Part shown: piece by piece, positions 1-5,279 of the stretch
Position numbering within the stretch: the first letter of the stretch is position 1
How the letters are laid out: every line of letters starts with the position of its first letter
Source: Chloroflexota bacterium
Lineage (GTDB): Bacteria; Chloroflexota; Dehalococcoidia; SZUA-161; JAUWZY01
Reading direction: 5' to 3'
Assembly (NCBI GenBank): GCA_030615045.1
Contig: JAUWZY010000063.1
Coordinates: 1-5,279 of the forward strand
DNA length: 5,279 bases
The notes under the pieces: model-generated
Databases searched by the model: none
What the model was told of the DNA's origin: nothing
The model's input: the letters and a program-made list of their open reading frames with translations, nothing else
Translations under genes and position numbers: made by a program

Positions 1-1
1 A

Positions 2-2182
2 TATGGAATGTTACATGGGAAGGTACTCAGAAGCCCCTATGCCCATGCCAGAATCGTGAGCATAGACACCAGCAAGGCTGAGAGGCTAGAGGGGGTGAAA
101 GCGATACTCACCTATAAAGACGTACCCCGAGCCCTCATCGGTGAGTCCGGCCTCGAAGATGCCTACGTTCTTCCTGATAAGGTGCGCTTCGCGGGTGACG
201 AGGTCCTGGCGGTGGCTGCTGAGAGCGAGGAGACCGCCGAACAGGCGTTGGAGCTAATAGATGTGGAATATGAGGAGCTACCTGTAGTCCTCACCCCGGA
301 GAAGGCTCTAAAGCCCGAGGCCCCCCTAATCCCCCCACCAGAGGTCTCGGCGACCAATCTCTCCCAAGCAGCATCGAGAACGCTGGTTCTGGAGCGGGGC
401 GATGTGGAACAGGGCTTCGGCCAGGCCGATCTTATAGTCGAGGATAATTACCACACCAGCTTCGTGCAGCACGTGCCGATAGAGCCTCGAGCCTGTCTCG
501 CCGAATGGGATGACGGAAAGCTATCGGTCTGGGTCAGCACCCAGCAGCCATTTGCCTACCGCCGAACTATAGCCAGCGTGCTCGGCATACCCCAAACCAG
601 AGTCAAAGTCGTCTCGCCTTATGTGGGAGGCTCCTTCGGCAGTAAATATGAAGGAAGATACGCCATTCTGGCAGCGATAATGGCCCGGAAAACAGGCAGG
701 CCGGTGTTGTTCCGCTTCAGCAGGGAAGAGGATATGTTGAGCAAAATGCGGCAGGCCGCCGACATCCAGGTTAGAATAGGGGTAAAAAAGGACGGCACCT
801 TCAGCGCGATCTTTGCTAAGCTAACCACAGCTTCAGGCGGATACATCTGGAGCCATAATACCGCAGCTGCTACGCCGATACTGGCATTATTCCGAACGTT
901 CCATGCCAGATTTGAGGCGCTCGCAGCATACACCAACCATCCCTACACAGGGGAGTTCCGGGGTGTCGCTAATGCGATCATGACCTTTGGCCTGGCGCAA
1001 TCGATAGACAGGGTCGCTGAGGAGTTGGGACTGGACCCGGTAGAGTTTATAAAGAGGACCCATATTCAAACCGGAGATGAGTGCAAGACAACTCGAGAAA
1101 GGGAAGGGACTGTGCTTTCCAGCTGTGGTCTTGATGAATGTCTGGAAAGGGGAGCCGAGGCGATAGGGTGGCGAGAGAAGTGGCAGGGATACCGGGCACC
1201 GGTTGAAGTCAGAGGCCACAAGATGGTGGGGATGGGTATGGCGGCTCTGACCCATCCGTCCAGCATTACCACCGCGGCCTCCGGCTCTGTGGCAAAGATC
1301 AATAGCGATGGCACTTTTGACCTCCTGATACCTGTAGTCGAGATGGGAACGGGCAACAAGACCACCCAGGCTCAGGTTCTCGCCGAAGCCTCAGGGATAC
1401 CCATTGAAACTATCCACGTAATAAACGCCGATACCGAGGTTACCCCGCTATGCCCCTATGGTCAGATTGCCAGCACCTCCGCTCATACTGAAGCCCTGGC
1501 AACAAAGCTGGCTGGGGAGGATGCCAGACGGCAACTCCTGGAACAGGCTGCCATCAAGCTCGATGTGACGCCTGAAGCCCTGGAGATCGAGGATGGAGTC
1601 ATCTATGTCAAGGACAATCCGGACAGAGCGACCAACATCCGAGAGATAGCAGCAATGGTGGGAGCCGGATTAACACCGGTGGTGGGTAGAGGTGTGGTAA
1701 CCTGTCCCAACTGGCCAGCGAAGGCCAGGAGCTTCGGCGCTGTGTTTGCTGAGGTTGAGGTGGACACGGAGACCGGGGAGGTAAGGGTGCTAAAATATGT
1801 AGCAGCCCATGATGTTGGTAGGGCAATAAATCCCGCAATTGTGCAGGGGCAGATTATCGGAGGGGTGGTGATGGGCCTAAGCTTGGCCCTAAGCGAGGAG
1901 CTCCGCTTCGACAATCAGGGAAGACCGCTCAATTTCAGCCTCACAGATTACAAGATCTTCACATCTGCTGACTGTCCCCAGATTATACCCATAATTGTGG
2001 AGCCGGATGACCCGCTGGGACCATATGGCGCCAAGGGTTTTGGCGAGGCACCTATCGTCGCGGTACCGGGATGTATCGCCAACGCCATCTACAATGCCAT
2101 CGGCATCAGGTTCAAGGAGTTGCCCATCACCCCGGAGAAGATCGTTAAAGCGCTCAGCGAAGAAAAGCGGGAATACCCGTAA
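2..2182 (+). CDS. Xanthine dehydrogenase family molybdopterin-binding (large) subunit, 5'-truncated
   Basis: Catalytic subunit of a molybdenum hydroxylase (xanthine dehydrogenase / aldehyde oxidase / 4-hydroxybenzoyl-CoA reductase family); such cytoplasmic enzymes usually work with FAD and 2Fe-2S subunits, not seen here. The frame is open to base 2 (Tyr-Gly before the Met at 8), and MLHGKVLRSPYAHA is normally internal, so roughly 30-50 residues are probably missing upstream. Counting from the Met at 8, residues 1-115 form the a/b hammerhead domain. The first cofactor domain holds VGGSFGSK (206-213) and the substrate-loop segment GEFRGVANA (315-323, Arg318). The second ends in GPYGAKGFGEAP, where Glu680 (codon 2045-2047) matches the conserved catalytic base. 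The end, ELPITPEKIVKAL, is typical and complete. It lacks the AYRCSFR loop of form I CO dehydrogenase, so it is not a CoxL of that type. Substrate unknown; the Glu before FRG is unusual. Family certain, substrate not. Confidence 0.95.
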   Translation, partial: YGMLHGKVLRSPYAHARIVSIDTSKAERLEGVKAILTYKDVPRALIGESGLEDAYVLPDKVRFAGDEVLAVAAESEETAEQALELIDVEYEELPVVLTPEKALKPEAPLIPPPEVSATNLSQAASRTLVLERGDVEQGFGQADLIVEDNYHTSFVQHVPIEPRACLAEWDDGKLSVWVSTQQPFAYRRTIASVLGIPQTRVKVVSPYVGGSFGSKYEGRYAILAAIMARKTGRPVLFRFSREEDMLSKMRQAADIQVRIGVKKDGTFSAIFAKLTTASGGYIWSHNTAAATPILALFRTFHARFEALAAYTNHPYTGEFRGVANAIMTFGLAQSIDRVAEELGLDPVEFIKRTHIQTGDECKTTREREGTVLSSCGLDECLERGAEAIGWREKWQGYRAPVEVRGHKMVGMGMAALTHPSSITTAASGSVAKINSDGTFDLLIPVVEMGTGNKTTQAQVLAEASGIPIETIHVINADTEVTPLCPYGQIASTSAHTEALATKLAGEDARRQLLEQAAIKLDVTPEALEIEDGVIYVKDNPDRATNIREIAAMVGAGLTPVVGRGVVTCPNWPAKARSFGAVFAEVEVDTETGEVRVLKYVAAHDVGRAINPAIVQGQIIGGVVMGLSLALSEELRFDNQGRPLNFSLTDYKIFTSADCPQIIPIIVEPDDPLGPYGAKGFGEAPIVAVPGCIANAIYNAIGIRFKELPITPEKIVKALSEEKREYP

Positions 2183-2220
2183 CCTTTGATTTGCAGCGTA
2201 TCATCAGCTGTATCCCCATT

Positions 2221-2243
2221 AAGAATTAAATCGTGTAATTCTT
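2221..2243. other. AT-rich perfect hairpin after the molybdoenzyme gene
   Basis: AAGAATTA (2221-2228) is perfectly complementary to TAATTCTT (2236-2243) around a 7-nt loop, 38 bp after the stop codon of the molybdoenzyme gene. There is no GC-rich stem and no T-tract after it, so it is not a convincing intrinsic terminator. It could be a weak 3'-end structure or a protein-binding inverted repeat upstream of the promoter at 2279. Confidence 0.35.
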
Positions 2244-2278
2244 CTGGGCAACGTTTGGTGTGCTGCCTCAAGAAAGCC

Positions 2279-2307
2279 TTGACATCCCGCTCGCGAAGTG
2301 CTATACA
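2279..2307 (+). promoter_or_regulatory. Sigma70-type promoter with extended -10, upstream of the phosphotransferase gene
   Basis: TTGACA (2279-2284) is a perfect -35 box. It is followed by exactly 17 bp and TATACA (2302-2307, four of six to the -10 consensus). TG at 2299-2300 makes an extended -10 (TGC-TATACA). Transcription would start near 2314, giving a leader of about 85 nt before the ATG at 2399. It lies in the only long gap of the window in the right orientation, so the downstream gene probably has its own transcription start even if some transcript also reads through from upstream. Confidence 0.75.
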
Positions 2308-2347
2308 CTGGTTACCAAATTTATTAAGGGGGTGGGAAATGCTTTGA

Positions 2348-2359
2348 GATATCGATATC
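2348..2359. promoter_or_regulatory. 12-bp perfect palindrome in the leader, candidate operator
   Basis: GATATCGATATC is a perfect inverted repeat with no mismatch, about 35 bp downstream of the predicted transcription start and about 40 bp before the start codon. The symmetry does not extend beyond 12 bp. Position and symmetry fit a binding site for a dimeric repressor, but no known regulator motif was recognised and it could be chance. Confidence 0.3.
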
Positions 2360-2385
2360 AGGAGCAGGCTAATATATAAACTATA

Positions 2386-2392
2386 AAGGAGG
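2386..2392 (+). promoter_or_regulatory. Strong Shine-Dalgarno deciding the start at 2399
   Basis: AAGGAGG is a full match to the anti-Shine-Dalgarno core. It sits six bases before the ATG at 2399, inside a longer purine run that continues to the start codon. It fixes the start of the phosphotransferase gene and indicates efficient translation. Confidence 0.85.
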
Positions 2393-2398
2393 GGGGAG

Positions 2399-4060
2399 AT
2401 GTACTATAACTGGATCGCTTGGCATGAGTTCGATGAGGAGAGAGACCTTAATCCGTATTTCAAATGCTGGATACTGTTTGGCACATTCTGCATACCTGCG
2501 CTGAAACCGATGCCTCTGTGGCTTGGTCAAGTGGCATGTTGCCACCAGCGTATGCATCGAGAAGCTGAGAAATTGTCTTGTCCCACCCATATGACCTGGG
2601 ATTCCAGGACGAAAGATGGCTATTTCTATTTCTCAATGATCGAAATACCCGAGGAGGAGTGGAAGCTGCGCGAGCCCGTATTCAGGCAGAAGATGACCCC
2701 TTGGATTGATAGTTTTGAAAAGGAATGGCGGGGCAGGCTTGTCCCAGGGATAATGGCGGAATATGACCGACTGAAGAAGGTCGATGTGGAGAAACTGAGC
2801 AATGTCGATCTCCTGGAGCACTTCGAGGACTGGATGGCAGTCAACGACAAGCAGTGGGTAGTACACTTTGAGTCCATGTTTCCCGCCTATCATCTCTACG
2901 GGCTATTTGAGGACATGTGCCGAGAGCTGCTTGGGATAGATGGGACACATCCTCAATTCAAGGCGCTGCTCGGTGGCTACGACACTGAAATGCAGGTCGC
3001 TGAGCGCTGGCTATGGCGACTCGGTGAACGGGCAGTAGAGCTTGGACTTAAGCAGACCTTCGACGCCGTCCCCGATGATGAACAGCTCCTCTCCAAGCTG
3101 AAGGAGAGCGATGCGGGGAGGAAATGGCTCGATGAGCTAAATGAATTCCTCCAAGTATATGGCTGGCGGACTCCACCCATCATCCATGTCGAGGTGCCCA
3201 GCTGGATCGAGAAGCCGACCCTGGCACTGCCGGATATAAGGCGGGTTATAACCAAGGGAGGGGTCTTCATGCTCGATGAGGAGCGCAAGCGTTTGGTCGC
3301 GGAGCGGAAGAAGACGGAGAAGGAAGTCCTGCCCCGTGTACCCGCGGAGAGAAGAGACATGTTTGTCAAGCTGATGGAAGGCGCCCGCTGGTGCGGCAGA
3401 TGGAGCGAGGACCACCTCTATCCCTGCGAATTCACCACCAATGCCTTAGGTCGGCGCGTGCTTATGGAAATGGGCCGGAGGTATACCAAGGCAGGGGTGC
3501 TCGACGAGACGGAGGATATCTTTTTCCTCATCCCGGAGGAAGTGAAAATGGCGGCGCTAACCATGCACAGGTGTCCGCTGAAGAAGACGGTCCGGATAAG
3601 AAAAGAGCAATGGCAGGAGTTTGTGAAGCAAGAGCCAGTTCCTTTCATCGGCGATCCCAGCGTATTAGCGAGACAAACCGCGATAAACCCTGTGCTGCGC
3701 GTATTAGCTCCGTCGCCCCTTGTCAGAGAGGAATTAAAGGCCGACCTCTATGGCACAGGCTCGGCAGTAGGGGTTGTTGAAGGAACCGCCCGGGTGATAA
3801 TGAGCGAAGATGAGTTCTCTCAACTCCAGCCCGGGGAGATCTTAGTCGCGCCATTCACACATACCGATTGGACGTCGCTCTTTTGGCTCGCCAGTGGGGT
3901 GGTAACCGATCACGGCGGCGCCCTGGCCCACGCAGTGATCGTAGGTCGAGAATATGGCATACCCTGTGTCGCCGGCACTTTAGGGGCGACCGGTAAGATA
4001 AAGACCGGGGACAGGATAAGGGTGGACGGCGATAACTGCTGTGTCTATATCCTGAAGTAA
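2399..4060 (+). CDS. PEP-utilizing-enzyme mobile-domain protein without ATP-grasp domain (phenylphosphate synthase subunit 1-like / rifampin phosphotransferase C-terminal-like)
   Basis: Predicted cytoplasmic phosphotransferase component of 553 residues. Residues 452-553 are a PEP-synthase/PPDK-type phosphohistidine swivel domain: GEILVAPFTHTDW, then TDHGGALAHAVIVGREYGIP, with His511 (codon 3929-3931) as the residue expected to carry phosphate. Residues 70-450 are mostly helical and match the middle part of rifampin phosphotransferase-like proteins: DGYFYF (73-78), PSWIEKPT (267-274), SEDH (336-339) and TEDIFFL (371-377). There is no N-terminal ATP-grasp domain and no C-terminal PEP/pyruvate domain with its catalytic Cys. 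It therefore resembles phenylphosphate synthase subunit 1, where ATP binding sits on a separate protein. The first 64 residues are rich in Cys (23, 31, 47, 48, 61). The start is fixed by AAGGAGG; two stops in a row (TAA TAG) end it. The acceptor substrate is unknown; an aromatic hydroxyl is an inference from the neighbouring molybdoenzyme. Confidence 0.88.
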   Translation: MYYNWIAWHEFDEERDLNPYFKCWILFGTFCIPALKPMPLWLGQVACCHQRMHREAEKLSCPTHMTWDSRTKDGYFYFSMIEIPEEEWKLREPVFRQKMTPWIDSFEKEWRGRLVPGIMAEYDRLKKVDVEKLSNVDLLEHFEDWMAVNDKQWVVHFESMFPAYHLYGLFEDMCRELLGIDGTHPQFKALLGGYDTEMQVAERWLWRLGERAVELGLKQTFDAVPDDEQLLSKLKESDAGRKWLDELNEFLQVYGWRTPPIIHVEVPSWIEKPTLALPDIRRVITKGGVFMLDEERKRLVAERKKTEKEVLPRVPAERRDMFVKLMEGARWCGRWSEDHLYPCEFTTNALGRRVLMEMGRRYTKAGVLDETEDIFFLIPEEVKMAALTMHRCPLKKTVRIRKEQWQEFVKQEPVPFIGDPSVLARQTAINPVLRVLAPSPLVREELKADLYGTGSAVGVVEGTARVIMSEDEFSQLQPGEILVAPFTHTDWTSLFWLASGVVTDHGGALAHAVIVGREYGIPCVAGTLGATGKIKTGDRIRVDGDNCCVYILK

Positions 4061-4125
4061 TAGGGTAGGCGAACAACTTATCCGGTGCTATTGTCACGGC
4101 TCGGGAAGTGTTGATGTGCATATTT

Positions 4126-4161
4126 TGGGCCCGCTTAAGCGCGGTGAAAGAAACGGGCCTA
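4126..4161 (+). other. GC-rich hairpin just before the hydrolase ribosome binding site
   Basis: TGGGCCCG (4126-4133) pairs with CGGGCCTA (4154-4161), eight pairs including one G-U, around a 20-nt loop. A competing 10-bp palindrome CGCTTAAGCG (4132-4141) overlaps the left arm, so two folds exclude each other. No T-tract follows, so it is not a standard terminator. It ends two bases before the weak GGATAGG ribosome binding site (4164-4170) of the next gene and could affect its translation or mark an RNA-processing point. The rest of this 111-bp gap shows no good promoter, so the hydrolase may be co-transcribed with the gene before it. Confidence 0.4.
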
Positions 4162-4171
4162 TTGGATAGGT

Positions 4172-5236
4172 ATGTTTACGCCTGAGCCAGATCACATGAA
4201 AAAAGAAGGGTCACAGCCAATCTATAAGGTCGAGTTCGACGGCGAGGTGATGGTTCCTATGCGCGACGGAGTCCGTCTCGCGGTCGATGTCTATCGCCCT
4301 GATGCTGAGGGGAAGTTCCCGGCATTGCTCGCTCTCGGCCCCTGGAGCAAAGAAGTGTCATCGGATTTGCAGTGGACATTGCCACCACAAGTGGAAACCA
4401 GCACCCGCTGGGATGGCACGATTGAGGCTGGAAGCTCCCGATACCTTGTATCCAGGGGTTACGCACACATCATAGCTCAGCAAAGAGGGATCGGCCACTC
4501 GGAAGGGGTCATGGATAAGGATTGTGAAATGGATGGCTATGACCTTGTGGAGTGGATTGCACAGCAACCGTGGTGCGATGGCAATGTCGGCATGGTAGGG
4601 ATATCTGCTTTTGCAATGGCACAGTTAGCCACAGCAATAACACAGCCACCGCATCTAAGAGCCATCTTCCCCTACGATACACCGGGCGATATGTATCGCG
4701 ATGCACTCTACCCCGGTGGCATACTTGATACATTTCTCTTCGGTGTGAGTTCATGCCGGCTTGCCGCGCACACTGTTGACCCTGCGCGAATGGCGGAACG
4801 GCAGCGCTTAGCCAGGGAGGTGAAGAGCAACCCAGATAACCCGGATATCTATCCGCTAAGGGATATCCTGATGTATTCATTGATATACAATGTCCTTTGC
4901 CATCCGCAGGTTTCCTCAGGGAGCTGGGGGCTGTTTGACTATATAGTGCATCCCTATGACGGGCCATTCTATCGGGCAATATCGTTCAGTTCTCGCTATA
5001 GCGATATAAAAGTCCCGGCTTATCTGGGCTCGGGATGGTACGCCTACACGTATATGCATCTACCTGGAGCGTTTAGAAACTACGCCGGATTAAACGCGCC
5101 CAAAAAGCTGATGATTGGCCCCGGCGCCACTATAGAGAAACCGTTGATGGTGAGCTCCGATCCCTCCCTAAACCGTTTCTCTATAGTGGCGCCGGGGCCA
5201 ATCATCAGCTTTTCGGGCATGTTTAATCCGGTGTAG
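4172..5236 (+). CDS. CocE/NonD family (S15-like) alpha/beta hydrolase, 3' end broken by inverted-repeat junction
   Basis: N-terminal part of an alpha/beta hydrolase of the cocaine esterase / glutaryl-7-ACA acylase / X-Pro dipeptidyl-peptidase group, which cleaves esters or amides. MRDGVRLAVDVYRP (30-43), YLVSRGYAHIIAQQRGIGHSEG (91-112), WCDGNVGMVGISAFA (134-148) and GSGWYAYTY follow the family order; Ser145 is the nucleophile position. Set against Rhodococcus CocE from memory, oxyanion Tyr44 is Trp58, Tyr118 is Ala146, Asp259 is Ala291 and His287 is Thr320, so a normal triad is not visible. Homology stops at Lys323 (5140); residues 324-354 come from reading into the inverted repeat and are not real. 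The rest of the hydrolase and the C-terminal jelly-roll domain are missing (family about 550-650 residues). No signal peptide. The start at 4172 has a weak GGATAGG; Met9 (4196) is an alternative. Confidence 0.85.
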   Translation: MFTPEPDHMKKEGSQPIYKVEFDGEVMVPMRDGVRLAVDVYRPDAEGKFPALLALGPWSKEVSSDLQWTLPPQVETSTRWDGTIEAGSSRYLVSRGYAHIIAQQRGIGHSEGVMDKDCEMDGYDLVEWIAQQPWCDGNVGMVGISAFAMAQLATAITQPPHLRAIFPYDTPGDMYRDALYPGGILDTFLFGVSSCRLAAHTVDPARMAERQRLAREVKSNPDNPDIYPLRDILMYSLIYNVLCHPQVSSGSWGLFDYIVHPYDGPFYRAISFSSRYSDIKVPAYLGSGWYAYTYMHLPGAFRNYAGLNAPKKLMIGPGATIEKPLMVSSDPSLNRFSIVAPGPIISFSGMFNPV

Positions 5237-5279
5237 TTTCTAAACGCTCCAGGTAGATACATGTACGTGTAGGCGTACC
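5037..5279. repeat. Long imperfect inverted repeat at the window end (fold-back)
   Basis: Left arm 5037-5141 and right arm 5175-5279 are reverse complements over 105 bp with six mismatches (left-arm positions 5053, 5057, 5084, 5096, 5097, 5102) and no gaps, separated by 33 bp. Both arms encode the same stretch of the CocE-like protein, the right arm on the minus strand. The right arm runs to the last base of the window, so the real repeat may be longer. The simplest reading is an inverted chimera or assembly join between two variants of the same gene. A true pair of inverted paralogous fragments is possible but would leave both copies truncated at the same codon. Confidence 0.95.
5142..5279 (-). 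pseudogene. Minus-strand fragment of a second CocE/NonD hydrolase copy
   Basis: Read on the minus strand from 5277 inward, the sequence gives YAYTYMYLPGAFRNYTGLN, then MPEKLMIGPGATIEK and RFREGSEL. This matches residues 290-323 of the + strand hydrolase with four changes (His to Tyr, Ala to Thr, Ala to Met, Lys to Glu). After the shared part it continues with RFREGSEL, which fits the family better (ER-P-F then a D/E-rich helix) than the + strand continuation PLMVSSD. The minus strand therefore probably carries genuine coding sequence through most of the 33-bp spacer. It runs off the window at its 5' side and turns into reversed sequence of the other copy at its 3' side, so it is a fragment, not a separate gene. 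Confidence 0.6.

Noticed and set aside
1873..1895. Short direct repeat CTAAGC within the molybdoenzyme gene
   Set aside because: It reflects the coded residues Leu-Ser-Leu-Ala-Leu-Ser in a conserved helix and needs no other explanation.
2221..2243. Rho-independent terminator of the molybdoenzyme gene
   Set aside because: The stem is AT-rich and not followed by a run of T, so it was listed only as a hairpin.
2977..3369. 130-codon minus-strand open frame inside the phosphotransferase
   Set aside because: Ser-rich shadow of the opposite strand; the + strand frame carries family motifs through the whole stretch.
3391..3780. 129-codon + strand open frame in another frame within the phosphotransferase
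   Set aside because: The main frame is continuous and conserved here (SEDH, TEDIFFL), so this is an out-of-frame shadow and not a frameshifted domain.
4091..4126. Promoter for the hydrolase (TTGTCA with a TATTTT)
   Set aside because: The boxes are 24 bp apart, outside the usual 16-19 bp, and no other pair is convincing.
4509..4979. 156-codon open frame on the minus strand inside the hydrolase
   Set aside because: It lies entirely antisense to a well-conserved hydrolase coding region, and its translation is low-complexity Arg/Ser/Pro-rich with no recognisable domain.
5080..5262. 60-codon minus-strand frame as an independent small gene
   Set aside because: It is the mirror of the hydrolase produced by the inverted repeat: its first half is the second hydrolase copy and its second half is read backwards from the first copy.
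5175..5279. Inverted repeat as a terminal inverted repeat of a transposon or as a terminator
   Set aside because: Both arms are in-frame protein-coding hydrolase sequence with no transposase, no target-site duplication and no T-tract; 105-bp arms are too long for a terminator.
1..5279. CRISPR array, tRNA or rRNA genes, or mobile-element genes
   Set aside because: No regularly spaced direct repeats, no cloverleaf or rRNA sequence, and no transposase or integrase motif were seen on either strand.

Overview
The window reads as one end of a bacterial metagenomic contig. It is moderately GC-rich and tightly coding, with three genes on the + strand and short gaps. The gene types (a molybdenum hydroxylase subunit, a PEP-utilizer-type phosphotransferase, a CocE/NonD-type alpha/beta hydrolase) are frequent in uncultured soil, sediment and subsurface bacteria such as Chloroflexota/Dehalococcoidia or Desulfobacterota. 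That placement is a guess from gene content; the window has no rRNA or other phylogenetic marker.

Layout. 2-2182: large molybdopterin-binding subunit of a xanthine dehydrogenase/4-hydroxybenzoyl-CoA reductase family enzyme, lacking its N-terminus because the window starts inside the gene. 2183-2398: a gap with an AT-rich hairpin, a very good sigma70-type promoter (TTGACA, 17 bp, TATACA with an extended -10 TGC), a 12-bp perfect palindrome and a strong Shine-Dalgarno. 2399-4060: a complete 553-residue protein ending in a phosphohistidine swivel domain but with no ATP-grasp and no PEP/pyruvate domain. 4061-4171: a gap with a GC-rich hairpin. 4172-5236: a CocE/NonD-type hydrolase whose genuine sequence stops near 5140. 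From 5037 to the end the DNA folds back on itself: 105 bp at 5037-5141 are repeated in inverted orientation at 5175-5279 with six differences.

How the genes may work together. Hydroxylation by a molybdenum enzyme, ATP-dependent phosphorylation by a split PEP-synthase-like enzyme, and an acyl/ester or amide hydrolase would fit breakdown of an aromatic or heterocyclic compound. The closest textbook parallel is anaerobic phenol degradation, with phenylphosphate synthase subunit 1 and 4-hydroxybenzoyl-CoA reductase. The substrate cannot be read from the sequence, and the promoter before the second gene means the first gene need not share its transcript.

Most interesting points: (1) the hydrolase keeps the nucleophile serine but appears to have lost the Asp and His of the triad and the oxyanion Tyr, and the second copy shows the same Asp and His replacements; (2) the phosphotransferase lacks any ATP-binding partner domain; (3) the fold-back end is probably a chimera or assembly junction between two gene variants, and it creates a false C-terminus on the third gene.
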